Below, piece after piece: positions 37,081 through 45,683 of a DNA stretch of 64,000 nucleotides (position 1 is its first letter; every line of letters starts with the position of its first letter). The stretch covers positions 1 to 64,000 of the forward strand of contig NZ_MAXC01000046.1 of NCBI RefSeq assembly GCF_001693485.1. Direction: 5' to 3'. This DNA is from Bradyrhizobium sp. LMTR 3 (lineage in GTDB: Bacteria; Pseudomonadota; Alphaproteobacteria; Rhizobiales; Xanthobacteraceae). The position numbers and the translations under genes were made by a program. The notes below the pieces were generated by a model that did no database searches, had not been told where the DNA came from, and saw only the letters and a program-made list of their open reading frames with translations.

Positions 37081-37782
37081 ATGAAATCAGCCGTTCTCGT
37101 CTTTCCCGGAATCAACCGCGAGCGCGACATGGCGCGGGCGCTGAAACTCGTCTCCGGCCAGGAGGCGGCGATGGTATGGCACGCCGAGACCGAGCTGCCG
37201 AAGGGAACTGATCTCGTGGTGGTACCCGGCGGGTTTTCCTATGGCGACTATCTTCGTTGCGGCGCCATCGCCGCGCGCGCACCTGTCATGGATGCGGTGC
37301 GCAAATATGCGGCCGGTGGTGGGCTCGTGCTTGGCGTCTGCAACGGTTTTCAGATCCTATGCGAAGCGGGCTTGCTGCCCGGCGTCTTGATGCGAAATGC
37401 GCGGCTCAAATTCGTCTGCAGGGACGTGCATCTGCGGGTCGAGCGCTCGGATTCGCCCTTCACGCGCGGCTACAATGCCGGCCAGGTCATTCGCGTGCCG
37501 GTCGCGCATGGCGAGGGCAACTATGAGGCCGATGAGGAGACGGTGAAGCGGCTGGAAGGCGAGGGGCGCGTGCTCTACCGCTATTGCTCGGCCGAGGGCA
37601 TCGTCGACGAGGAGTCCAACATCAACGGCGCCGCGCAGTCGATCGCCGGCATCGTCAATGAGCGCGGCAACGTGCTCGGCATGATGCCGCACCCGGAAAA
37701 CCATGTCGAAGACATCATGGGCTGCACCGACGGCCGAGGCTTGTTCGCAGGGCTTGCAGCGCATCTGCAAAAGGCCGCGTGA
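37081..37782 (+). CDS. purQ: Phosphoribosylformylglycinamidine synthase, glutaminase subunit PurQ
   Basis: A 233-residue class I glutamine amidotransferase that supplies ammonia to PurL. The nucleophile is C87 in GVCNGFQIL, and the His/Glu pair is in MMPHPENHVE. Start MKSAVLVFPGINRE is the family start. Its stop codon overlaps the start of a TctC-type gene by four bases (GTGA), so the two are translationally coupled. Confidence 0.97.
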   Translation: MKSAVLVFPGINRERDMARALKLVSGQEAAMVWHAETELPKGTDLVVVPGGFSYGDYLRCGAIAARAPVMDAVRKYAAGGGLVLGVCNGFQILCEAGLLPGVLMRNARLKFVCRDVHLRVERSDSPFTRGYNAGQVIRVPVAHGEGNYEADEETVKRLEGEGRVLYRYCSAEGIVDEESNINGAAQSIAGIVNERGNVLGMMPHPENHVEDIMGCTDGRGLFAGLAAHLQKAA

Positions 37783-38744
37783 GGTTCCTGGTGTCGCGCC
37801 TGACGATTGTCGTTGTGGCGCTGCTATGCGCCGCGGCAGCCCACGCGCAGGATTATCCCAAGCGCCCCATCACCATGATCGTGCCGTTCGCGGCCGGCGG
37901 CACCTCCGACGTGATCGCGCGTGTGGTTGCCGAGGAGATGACCAAGTCGCTCGGGCAGCCGATCGTGATCGAGAATGTCGCGGGCGCCGGCGGCTCGACC
38001 GCGCTGACGCGTGCCGCGCGGGCGGAAGCAGACGGCTATACTATCGCAATCGGCAATGCCGGCACCAGCGCCGCGACCTATACGATCTATCCGAAACTGT
38101 CGTTCACGCCGGAATCCTTCGTGCCGATCGCGGTCGTTGCAAAGACGTTCGGTATCGTCGCGTTGCGCAAGGATTTCCCCGCCAAGAATCTGCAGGATTT
38201 CATCGCCTATGCGAAGCAAAATCCCGGCAAGGTCAATCTTGGCCATGCCGGCGTCGGCTCGTCGAATTTCCTGATCTGCAAGAGCTTTGTGCAGGCGGCC
38301 GGCATCGATGTGACGCTGGTCGGCTATCGCGGCGCGGCGCCGGCGCTGACGGACGCGATCGGCGGCCAGATCGACGGCGTCTGCGACGCGGCCGCATCGG
38401 TATCGCAGGCGATCGATGACAAGCTGGTGAAAGGCCTCGTCGTCGGCTCAACGGTGCGGCTTGCAACCTTGCCCGGCCTGCCGACGTCCTCCGAGGCCGG
38501 CCTTCCCGAATTCGAGGCGCAGGGTTGGAACGGCCTGTTCGCGCCAAAAGGTACGCCGCCTGCGATCATCGCGAAGCTGAACGCCGCCGCCAGGACCGCC
38601 GTCGAGAGCGAGGTGGTGAAGAAGCGTTTTCACGATCTCTCCACCGTTGCGCCCGACGCCAACGAGCATGCGAGCGAAGTGCTCGGCCGGTTGGTGACGC
38701 GCGACGTCGAGAAATACAGGAAGCTGCTGGAAGAGAAGAAGTAG
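37779..38744 (+). CDS. TctC/Bug-type solute-binding protein coupled to purQ
   Basis: A 321-residue periplasmic binding protein of the tripartite tricarboxylate transporter (Bug) family. Signal peptide residues 1-23 (ending AHAQD) and the family signature YPKRPITMIVPFAAGGTSDV, then NVAGAGGSTALTRAARAEADGYT. Ligands in this family are small carboxylates or amides; none can be chosen here. No TctA/TctB membrane genes are nearby, as is common for orphan Bug proteins. The GTG start at 37779 lies inside the purQ stop; a GTG at 37791 is an alternative. Co-transcription with purine genes is odd. Confidence 0.92.
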   Translation: MRFLVSRLTIVVVALLCAAAAHAQDYPKRPITMIVPFAAGGTSDVIARVVAEEMTKSLGQPIVIENVAGAGGSTALTRAARAEADGYTIAIGNAGTSAATYTIYPKLSFTPESFVPIAVVAKTFGIVALRKDFPAKNLQDFIAYAKQNPGKVNLGHAGVGSSNFLICKSFVQAAGIDVTLVGYRGAAPALTDAIGGQIDGVCDAAASVSQAIDDKLVKGLVVGSTVRLATLPGLPTSSEAGLPEFEAQGWNGLFAPKGTPPAIIAKLNAAARTAVESEVVKKRFHDLSTVAPDANEHASEVLGRLVTRDVEKYRKLLEEKK

Positions 38745-38763
38745 CACCGGCGATCATGTGATA

Positions 38764-38790
38764 AAAAAGCCCCGCCGAGCGGGGCTTTTT
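38764..38790. terminator. Strong bidirectional terminator
   Basis: AAAAAGCCCCGC-CGA-GCGGGGCTTTTT: a 12-base perfect stem with A and T runs on either side. It serves the purC-tctC operon and the convergent gene at 38792-39100. Confidence 0.93.
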
Positions 38791-38791
38791 A

Positions 38792-39100
38792 TTATCGGCC
38801 GGTGGTCGAACCCGGACCCGTCGGCGACAGCGTCGAGCCGCTCGGCGAGGGGTTGATGTGGGTGTTCCCTGACGGGTTCACTGGACTGTTCCGGCCGGCT
38901 GCTGCACTGCCGGCATCGTTGCTTATGCCGGTGGTGGAATTACCGCCCGTTCCACTGCCGGCGGTCGTTCCGCTGGTGGAGGATCCTGCCGCACCACCTG
39001 CCGCGCCACTTCCGCCCGCGCCGCTGCCGCCGGCTTGCGCCAGGGCGAAGGTGTTCGTGAATGCCAGCGTCATGGCCAACCCGATTGTTGCGAGTTTCAT
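38792..39100 (-). CDS. Small secreted Gly/Ser/Thr-rich protein
   Basis: A 102-residue protein with a signal peptide (residues 1-22, ending ALAQA) and a low-complexity mature part: AGGSGAGGSGAAGG, Ser/Thr-Gly runs, then Pro-Ser-Gly repeats ending GSTTGR. It is likely disordered in the periplasm or outside. AAAAGGAGCAATC before ATG 39100 is a strong ribosome binding site, supporting a real gene despite the simple composition. Function unknown. Confidence 0.7.
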   Translation of the reverse strand: MKLATIGLAMTLAFTNTFALAQAGGSGAGGSGAAGGAAGSSTSGTTAGSGTGGNSTTGISNDAGSAAAGRNSPVNPSGNTHINPSPSGSTLSPTGPGSTTGR

Positions 39101-39303
39101 GATTGCTCCTTTTCTTGCTGCGTAACGGCGCAACACGATGCGCTCGCATGCGTTCCGGCGTGTCAATCACGGTTGATTGCTGTTCCACCACCGTTCCCGG
39201 CAGGCGAAATGTGACGCGCGTCGAAATATTTGCGCGAGACCAGGCGGAGTGGCTTTCGATCGCCGAAAAGCAATTGTCGGCTTGAATCCGCCGACGGTCT
39301 TCA

Positions 39304-40245
39304 TCAGCCTTTCGGCTTCCCGCGCAGGCGCTCGATCCACTTGCGATAATGGCCGCGCGGGATGGTCATCGCGGCGACGCCGGCCATCACCAACACCAGG
39401 CCGAGCGCCAGATTCGGCGGCACGGGTTCGCCGAGCAGCAGAACCGACAGGCCGACGCCGATCGGAATTCGCAAATAGCCTTGCGCATTGGTGGTCAGCG
39501 TGCCGAGCCGCGTCAGGCACATGTAGAACAGCATCAGTCCGAAGGCGCTGGAGAATATTCCCATCGCGGCGGTGGCAATCAGCGCTTCAGTCGTCGGCCG
39601 CAAGGTCCAGGGATGATCGACGATCAGCGCGAACGGCAGCAGCACGGTGCCGCCGAACAACAGCGAGCCCGCCGCCACCACCATCGGGTCGTAGTCGGTC
39701 AGCTTGAGCCCGAAGATCGTGGCGCAGGCGAACGAGATGGTGGCGATGAGGATGACCATTTCGGCAAAGAGGTTGCTGGAGAGCCCGCCGAGCGTGTCGA
39801 GGCCGATGGTCACGGCCGTACCGGCCAGGCCCAGGATGGCGCCGATCAGCTTCAGCAGCGTCGCCGGCTCGTGCCGCGTGACGGCCCAGGTGATGAGGAA
39901 AGCGAAGATCGGCGTGGTCGAGGCCAGCACCACGGTCGGCGCCGCCGCCACATATTGCTGCGCCCAGGTGATCATCAGGAAAGGAATCGTCGAGTTGATG
40001 GTCTGCTGGAACGCAAACAGCTTCCAGGCCTTGCCGTCCGTCGGCAGCCGCAAGCCGCGGGCGCGCAGGATCACCAGCAGGAAGCCCGCCGCGATCAGCG
40101 AGCGCACCGAGATGAAAGTGACCGGCGGGATCGAGCCGAGACCGATCTTGGTCAGCGGATAGGTCGAGCTCCAGCAGCACGCCAGCGCGAGCAGCAATGC
40201 ATAGTCGCGCCAGCCGCGACGTGCCTGTGGCGCGTCAGATGGCAA
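39304..40245 (-). CDS. EamA/DMT-family transporter
   Basis: A 313-residue inner-membrane protein with ten predicted segments in two EamA halves (first half includes CCWSSTYPLTKIGL and RSLIAAGFLLVIL; second half FGLMLFYMCLTRLG). The family exports metabolites or amino-acid-like compounds; the substrate is unknown. Its start overlaps the 3' end of the thioesterase gene by 11 bases, so the two are translationally coupled, but a functional link is not evident. Confidence 0.9.
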   Translation of the reverse strand: MPSDAPQARRGWRDYALLLALACCWSSTYPLTKIGLGSIPPVTFISVRSLIAAGFLLVILRARGLRLPTDGKAWKLFAFQQTINSTIPFLMITWAQQYVAAAPTVVLASTTPIFAFLITWAVTRHEPATLLKLIGAILGLAGTAVTIGLDTLGGLSSNLFAEMVILIATISFACATIFGLKLTDYDPMVVAAGSLLFGGTVLLPFALIVDHPWTLRPTTEALIATAAMGIFSSAFGLMLFYMCLTRLGTLTTNAQGYLRIPIGVGLSVLLLGEPVPPNLALGLVLVMAGVAAMTIPRGHYRKWIERLRGKPKG

Positions 40246-40723
40246 CGGCGGCGGCGCCAGTCGGCTTCTTCCACTTCACCCGCTTGATGGTGCCGGAGAA
40301 GGTGAACAGCGGCCGTTCGCCGGATTTCAGCACGCCGCGCAGGAAGATCAGCGAGCCGCCGGCGCGGGTGATTTCGCCCTCGCATTCGACCAGTTCGCCC
40401 TCGTGCGCGGCATCGAGAAATTCGCAGGCAAACGATACCGTCACGCCGGGCCCTTCAAGCACGGAGGAGGCGATTGCAAACAGGCAATAATCAGCGAACG
40501 ACATGAAGCAGCCGCCATGGACGTTGCGCATGCCGTTGAGGTGCTTCTTCTCGACCCGGAACGCGCAGCGGACCTTCCCGTTTTCGTCCATGCGGTGCCA
40601 GAAAGGGCCGTTATGGGTCTCGAAACTGTCGCGGGTCCAGGTCCGCCAGCCGGCAAATTCGCCCTCGGTTTCGACATGCAGATCGGGGCGGCGGTGAAAT
40701 GCATTTTGGGGGAGTTCGTTCAC
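40235..40723 (-). CDS. PaaI-type hotdog-fold thioesterase
   Basis: A 162-residue acyl-thioesterase-like protein. The hotdog core is clear: KHLNGMRNVHGGCFMSFADYCLFA has the N/H-G-G-x-x-x-x-x-A/D helix signature, and strands such as VTVSFACEFLDAAHEGE and GGSLIFLRGVL follow. It differs from the paralogue at 377-838 in length and details. First gene of a two-gene unit with the EamA transporter. Divergent from purL across 163 bases. Confidence 0.88.
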   Translation of the reverse strand: MNELPQNAFHRRPDLHVETEGEFAGWRTWTRDSFETHNGPFWHRMDENGKVRCAFRVEKKHLNGMRNVHGGCFMSFADYCLFAIASSVLEGPGVTVSFACEFLDAAHEGELVECEGEITRAGGSLIFLRGVLKSGERPLFTFSGTIKRVKWKKPTGAAAVAI

Positions 40724-40886
40724 TAAAAATGACCTTCAATTCGATGTTTCAACCCTTAAATCCGATCCGGGAACGATGTGCAAACGCCGATCCCGCAAAA
40801 GCGCGCCCGCGCAAAGCTCTGGACAGGGCGGAAATGCGCCATAAAAGGCCTTTTCGCACCCCTTCGATCTTCCTATTAAGGCACCC

Positions 40887-43094
40887 ATGAACGAGCCCCA
40901 GATCACCCCCGAACTCGTCGCCAGCCACGGTCTGAAGCCCGACGAGTATGAGCGCATCCTCAAGCTGATCGGGCGGGTGCCGACGTTCACCGAGCTCGGG
41001 ATTTTCTCGGCGATGTGGAACGAGCACTGCTCGTACAAATCCTCGCGTATCCATCTGCGCGGCTTGCCGACCAAGGCGCCCTGGGTGATCCAGGGCCCGG
41101 GCGAGAACGCCGGCGTGATCGACATCGGGGACGGGCAGGCGGTTGTCTTCAAGATGGAGAGCCACAACCACCCGAGCTACATCGAGCCGTATCAAGGCGC
41201 GACCACCGGCGTCGGCGGCATTCTGCGCGATGTGTTCACGATGGGTGCGCGGCCCATTGCCTGCCTCAATGCGCTGTCTTTCGGCGCGCCGGAGCATCCG
41301 AAGACACGCCATCTGGTGTCGGGCGTGGTGGCCGGTGTCGGCGGCTACGGCAATTCCTTCGGCGTGCCGACGGTCGGTGGCCAAGTGCGCTTCCACACCC
41401 GCTACGACGGCAACATCCTGGTCAACGCGATGGCGGTCGGTCTCGCCGAGACGGACAAGATTTTCTATGCGGCAGCCTCCGGCGTGAACATGCCGATCGT
41501 CTATCTCGGCTCCAAGACCGGCCGCGACGGCATTCACGGCGCCTCCATGGCGTCGGCCGAATTCGACGATGACTCCGCCGAGAAGCGGCCGACGGTGCAG
41601 GTCGGCGATCCCTTTGCCGAGAAGCTCTTGCTGGAAGCCTGCCTCGAGATCATGGAAAAGGGTTGCGTGATCGCGATCCAGGACATGGGCGCGGCAGGCC
41701 TGACATGCTCGGCGGTCGAGATGGGCGCCAAGGGCGACCTCGGCGTCGAACTCGATCTCAACGCGGTGCCGACCCGCGAGACCGGCATGAGCGCCTACGA
41801 GATGATGCTCTCGGAAAGCCAGGAGCGCATGCTCATGGTGCTCAAGCCCGAGAAGGAAAAAGAGGCCGAGGCGATCTTCAAGAAGTGGGGGCTCGATTTC
41901 GCCGTGGTCGGCTACACCACGCCGACCAAGCGCTTCGTGGTGAAGCATGGCGGCGACGTCATGGCCGATCTGCCGATCAAGGAATTGGGCGACGAGGCGC
42001 CGGTGTATGACCGCCCGCACGTCCCATCCGCAGCCTTGTCGATGGTGCAGGCGCGCGAGGTGACGGCGCCGATCGGCATTTCCGCGGCGCTGGAGAAGCT
42101 GATCGGCACGCCGGAGCTGTGCTCGAAGCGCTGGGTCTGGGAGCAATACGACCACGTCATTCTGGGCAATACCGTGCAGCGTCCGGGCGGCGATGCCGCC
42201 GTGGTGCGCGTCGAGGACGGGCCGAAGGGGCTCGCGCTCACCGTCGACGTCACGCCGCGCTATTGCGAGGCCGATCCGTTCGAAGGCGGCAAGCAGGCCG
42301 TCGCCGAAGCCTGGCGCAACATCACCGCGGTCGGCGGCCGGCCGCTCGCGATCACCGACAATCTCAATTTCGGCAATCCGGAACGGCCCGAGATCATGGG
42401 CCAGTTCGTCGGCTGCCTGAAGGGCATTTCCGAAGCCTGCCGCACGCTCGATTTCCCGGTCGTGTCGGGCAACGTCTCGCTCTACAACGAAACCAACGGC
42501 CGCGGCATCCTGCCGACGCCCTCGATCGGCGGCGTCGGTCTGCTCGACGATTTCACCAAATCGGCGACGCTGGCTTTCAAGGCGGCCGGCGATGCGATCC
42601 TCCTGATCGGCGACACGCAAGGCTGGCTCGGACAGACCGTCTACCTGCGCGACATCTGCGGCCGCGAAGAAGGCGGGCCGCCGCCAGTCGATCTGGCGGC
42701 CGAAAAGCGCAATGGCGACGTGGTGCGCGGCATGATCCATGCCGGCACCGCGACCGCGGTGCATGACGTCTCCGACGGTGGCCTGCTGATCGCCTTGGCC
42801 GAGATGGCGATTGCCAGTGGCATCGGCGCGCAGCTATTGGCGGCGCCGAACGCGATCGTGCCGCACGCTTACTGGTTCGGCGAGGATCAGGCGCGCTACA
42901 TCGTAACGGTGTCCGCGGCCGACGCCGGCCTGGTGCTGGCGAAGATGATGGGCGCGGGCGTGCCATGCGCGCGGATCGGCACCACGGGCGGCGATGCGAT
43001 CGCCGTTGCCGGTGAAGCGCCGGTCGCGGTGGATGCGCTGAAAACGGCGTTCGAGCACTGGCTGCCGGCCTATATGAGCGGCAAGGCGGCGTAG
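40887..43094 (+). CDS. purL: Phosphoribosylformylglycinamidine synthase II
   Basis: The 735-residue catalytic subunit that converts FGAR to FGAM with ATP and ammonia from PurQ. It is the small PurL form that needs PurS and PurQ, both encoded 4 kb upstream. Motifs: FSAMWNEHCSYKSSR with the catalytic His, KMESHNHPSYIEPYQGA, GGQVRFH, and SGNVSLYNETNGRGILPTP. ATG 40887 has TTAAGG upstream. Two unrelated genes on the other strand separate it from purQ and tctC. Confidence 0.98.
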   Translation: MNEPQITPELVASHGLKPDEYERILKLIGRVPTFTELGIFSAMWNEHCSYKSSRIHLRGLPTKAPWVIQGPGENAGVIDIGDGQAVVFKMESHNHPSYIEPYQGATTGVGGILRDVFTMGARPIACLNALSFGAPEHPKTRHLVSGVVAGVGGYGNSFGVPTVGGQVRFHTRYDGNILVNAMAVGLAETDKIFYAAASGVNMPIVYLGSKTGRDGIHGASMASAEFDDDSAEKRPTVQVGDPFAEKLLLEACLEIMEKGCVIAIQDMGAAGLTCSAVEMGAKGDLGVELDLNAVPTRETGMSAYEMMLSESQERMLMVLKPEKEKEAEAIFKKWGLDFAVVGYTTPTKRFVVKHGGDVMADLPIKELGDEAPVYDRPHVPSAALSMVQAREVTAPIGISAALEKLIGTPELCSKRWVWEQYDHVILGNTVQRPGGDAAVVRVEDGPKGLALTVDVTPRYCEADPFEGGKQAVAEAWRNITAVGGRPLAITDNLNFGNPERPEIMGQFVGCLKGISEACRTLDFPVVSGNVSLYNETNGRGILPTPSIGGVGLLDDFTKSATLAFKAAGDAILLIGDTQGWLGQTVYLRDICGREEGGPPPVDLAAEKRNGDVVRGMIHAGTATAVHDVSDGGLLIALAEMAIASGIGAQLLAAPNAIVPHAYWFGEDQARYIVTVSAADAGLVLAKMMGAGVPCARIGTTGGDAIAVAGEAPVAVDALKTAFEHWLPAYMSGKAA

Positions 43095-43114
43095 ACTAGG
43101 CGCGCTATCTCCCC

Positions 43115-43231
43115 GTCATTGCGAGGAGCCAACGGGTCGCGCGAATGCGCGCCCGATGACAGGCTCCGCGACGAAGCAATCCATCTTTCCCCGTGTAGAG
43201 GTGTGGATTGCTTCGCTGCGCTCGCAATGAC
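43115..43231. repeat. Dispersed repeat, GTCATTGCGAGG...CTCGCAATGAC
   Basis: Ends GTCATTGCGAG and CTCGCAATGAC are complementary; CGAAGCAATCCA and TGGATTGCTTCG form an inner pair. Bases 43134-43169 recur inverted at 20835-20870, and much of the element recurs at 17821-17922. Confidence 0.85.
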
Positions 43232-43253
43232 GATGTGAGGCCGCTAGGATTCC

Positions 43254-44438
43254 TCACAGCACCCTCGTCGCGCCCGGGATCTGCCGCAACGCTCGCGTCA
43301 GCGCCCAGCTCGCCGCGACTGTCAGTACGAACCCGATCGTGACCTTGACGATCGCTGGCAGGTCGTAGTCGAACAGCCAGTATTGCAGCCACAGTGCGAT
43401 CGGGTAGTGCACCAGGAACATGCCGTAGGCGTCCGCCTGCATCGGATCGAGTAGCCTGGCTGAGCCTGATTGCCTGAACCTCTGGAAAAAGGCCAGGATC
43501 AGAAACATGATGGCTACGCTGAAGACAGTGAAGCAGATGGCATAGAGCGCTTCGTACCAGTCCGGCAACGGCGACGGGTTGCCCAATATTTCGCGCTTGA
43601 TGAAGATCAGCACCCACAAGAGGCAATACGGAACGATCGCCAGCACCATCCAGTCCCAACTGACCTTGGCCATCCGGCCGTCTGCAGCGAGCAGCCCGCG
43701 ATCCATTTGCGCAACGCCAATGCCGGCACCGAAAAAGAAGTAGCTCGCATAGAGCATCACGCGCCCGTGCTGGACCGAGAACGGCCCGAACTCGAACCAA
43801 CTGCTATGTCCGTAGTGAACCAGCCCGGGAATGTAGAATGCAGCGGTGACGCCAAGCATGACCGCGAAGAACACTGCGGGCCGGCGGCGGCCGTGCAACG
43901 AGAGGCGGTTGATCGGATCGAGCAGGTTGGGTGACAGCCGATACAGGATGCAGGCCGCCACATCGAAACTGAGCAGGACCCAAAGGAACCAGATCGGCCC
44001 GCTCGGCCACGGGCCCTTCGTGATCATATTCCACCAGTATTCCGAAAAGCCGATCTCGGGATTGTGCCGCAGGGAGATGGCGTAATAGGCGAGCGGAATG
44101 ACCGTGAAGGCGCAGATCACGAAGGGTAAGCCAAGCCGAAGCAGGCGATCTGCCAAATAGCTCAGCGGTCCCTTCCGGGCGATACCAGACCAGGCGAACA
44201 GTCCCGACAGGAAAAAGAACATCGCCATGAAGAAACTGTCAGTGGCGAGCACGATCATGTCGAAGCCGAAGAAGTACTTCGGATCGGTATGACCGAAATA
44301 GGTATAGGGGATGACGGCATGGTGGAGCAGCACCACCAGCGTCAGGAAGGTGCGGGCGCGATCAAGCGAAAGGTTTCGCGATTTGACTTGGGGCACGGCG
44401 CCCACGTCGGCATGCCCCACGGTGGAAATCGATGTCAT
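43254..44438 (-). CDS. Acyltransferase-3 family membrane protein
   Basis: A 394-residue integral membrane protein with about ten segments. The N-terminal part has the family pattern: RNLSLDRARTFLTLVVLLHHAVIPY, with Arg and the catalytic-type His of membrane acyltransferases, and FFLSGLFAW. Close relatives include OpgC-like and sugar or lipid O-acetyltransferases; the substrate is unknown. ATG 44438 is taken for its strong GGGAGG site 6 bases upstream. Isolated between repeats. A second, shorter member is at 62469-63509. Confidence 0.88.
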   Translation of the reverse strand: MTSISTVGHADVGAVPQVKSRNLSLDRARTFLTLVVLLHHAVIPYTYFGHTDPKYFFGFDMIVLATDSFFMAMFFFLSGLFAWSGIARKGPLSYLADRLLRLGLPFVICAFTVIPLAYYAISLRHNPEIGFSEYWWNMITKGPWPSGPIWFLWVLLSFDVAACILYRLSPNLLDPINRLSLHGRRRPAVFFAVMLGVTAAFYIPGLVHYGHSSWFEFGPFSVQHGRVMLYASYFFFGAGIGVAQMDRGLLAADGRMAKVSWDWMVLAIVPYCLLWVLIFIKREILGNPSPLPDWYEALYAICFTVFSVAIMFLILAFFQRFRQSGSARLLDPMQADAYGMFLVHYPIALWLQYWLFDYDLPAIVKVTIGFVLTVAASWALTRALRQIPGATRVL

Positions 44439-44625
44439 GCGCGCCTCCCAGCCAGGCTGTGTGATCAAATGTTGCAGCCGGGAACCCGATTCAGCAAGGC
44501 CAAATCGAACGCTGACGAGCCGTCCATCCGCGTCAGGCTGCTTCGGAACCGGCGGTGTAACTCGCCGTTAGGCTTGGCGAATGGGCCACCGATTAAGCAT
44601 GGCCACAGAGGTCGCGGAGCACGCA

Positions 44626-44799
44626 ATGACAATTCTCAAATGGGCGCTGATCTTCTTTCTGGTGTCGATCGTCGCCGGCATCCTCGGCTTCACCGGCATT
44701 TCGGAAGCCTCCGCCGACATCGCCCGCTTCCTGTTCTATGTCTTCGTCGTGATCTTCCTGGTGCTCCTGATCCTCGGGCTGACGATATTCAGGGCTTAG
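44626..44799 (+). CDS. DUF1328 small membrane protein
   Basis: A 57-residue protein with two membrane segments: LKWALIFFLVSIVAGILGFTGI (residues about 4-25) and the FLFYVFVVIFLVLLIL stretch (36-52). ALIFFLVSIVAG-LGF is characteristic of DUF1328 (YtjA-like). GGAG lies 7 bases before ATG 44626. Function unknown, though the family is often linked to stress conditions. It stands alone. Confidence 0.85.
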   Translation: MTILKWALIFFLVSIVAGILGFTGISEASADIARFLFYVFVVIFLVLLILGLTIFRA

Positions 44800-44807
44800 C
44801 TCCCGCC

Positions 44808-44847
44808 GTCATTCCGGGTTCGATGCTTTCGCATCGCCCCGGAATGA
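44808..44847. repeat. Short palindrome of the GTCATTCCGG type
   Basis: GTCATTCCGGGTTCGATGC pairs with GCATCGCCCCGGAATGA. About 40 bases. It lies between convergent genes and may also act as a terminator. Confidence 0.75.
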
Positions 44848-44859
44848 TATCGCCTCTGA

Positions 44860-45219
44860 CTACGCCACTTCCTCGATCGTCACCTTGTCCGGATAGAACG
44901 CCAGATGGCCGGCGATCTCGGCCATGGCCGGGAAGGGCGTCTCGTAGGTCCAGATCGAATTTTCGAGGCTCTTGCCGTTGGCGTTGATGCTGAAATAGTT
45001 CGCGTCCCCCTTGTAAGGGCAGTGCGTGGTCCGCTCGGTGCGGGACAATAACGCCATATTGGCGTCCTCGCGCGGCACATATTGCACCGCCGGATAGCTG
45101 GCTTCCCTCAGGGTAAGCGCGTGGGTGGTATCGGCGATGACCACGCCGCCCACCGAAACCCGGACGCGCTTGGGGTTTGCCGTAATCGTGATCGGATGGT
45201 CGGGACCGGGCAATTTCAT
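44860..45219 (-). CDS. DUF427-domain protein
   Basis: A 119-residue soluble protein with one DUF427 domain. Typical features are VRVSVGGVVIADTTHALTLRE, YPAVQYVPREDANMALL, THCPYKGDANYFSI and a final strand with DKVTIEE. The CPYKG and W-x-Y-x-x-P segments are conserved. The function is unproven, though structural work has linked the family to nucleotide-type ligands. AAGAGG lies 9 bases before ATG 45219. Divergent from bolA. Confidence 0.92.
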   Translation of the reverse strand: MKLPGPDHPITITANPKRVRVSVGGVVIADTTHALTLREASYPAVQYVPREDANMALLSRTERTTHCPYKGDANYFSINANGKSLENSIWTYETPFPAMAEIAGHLAFYPDKVTIEEVA

Positions 45220-45404
45220 GATTTTGAGCCTCTTTTTAGGTCAGCCCGAAATGATCGGGCGCGACGCGATCTCGCGGTGTCAAACGCTTCGGCCCGGAAT
45301 ATAGTGCCGCCAGGCGTGACCTAGAAGAGCGTACGCGCTAGGTTTGGCCGTCACGGTCGCGCGAGCCGGCCGTGATTCGAAACACCTGACGGAGACATGC
45401 TGGA

Positions 45405-45659
45405 ATGCCGATGGATGCCCACGATATCGAGTCGATGATCAAGGCAGCTATCCCCGATGCCGAGGTGACGATCCGCGATCTCGCAGGCGATGGCGACCAC
45501 TACGCCGCGACCGTGATCTCGGAGTCGTTCCGCGGCAAGTCGCGCGTGCAGCAGCACCAGATCGTCTACCAGTCGCTCAAGGGGCAGATGGGCGGCTTGC
45601 TGCATGCGCTGGCGCTGCAGACCGGGGTACCTGGCGGACCCGGGGTGCCGGACAGCTAG
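45405..45659 (+). CDS. BolA/IbaG-family protein
   Basis: An 84-residue BolA-type protein, class-II-KH-like fold. BolA proteins pair with monothiol glutaredoxins (CGFS type) and carry a shared 2Fe-2S cluster. Segments: IESMIKAAIPDAEVTIRDLAGDGDHY and VISESFRGKSRVQQHQIVYQSL. The ATG at 45405 or the one two codons later could serve. In most alphaproteobacteria this gene lies next to grxD; here grxD is 4.7 kb further along (50375). Confidence 0.92.
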   Translation: MPMDAHDIESMIKAAIPDAEVTIRDLAGDGDHYAATVISESFRGKSRVQQHQIVYQSLKGQMGGLLHALALQTGVPGGPGVPDS

Positions 45660-45683
45660 TCCCCGACTGGCGGCTGGGCATCG

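Noticed and set aside
40749..42764. 671-codon open frame on the minus strand opposite purL
   Set aside because: Product has no domain and mirrors purL codon bias; purL is certain.
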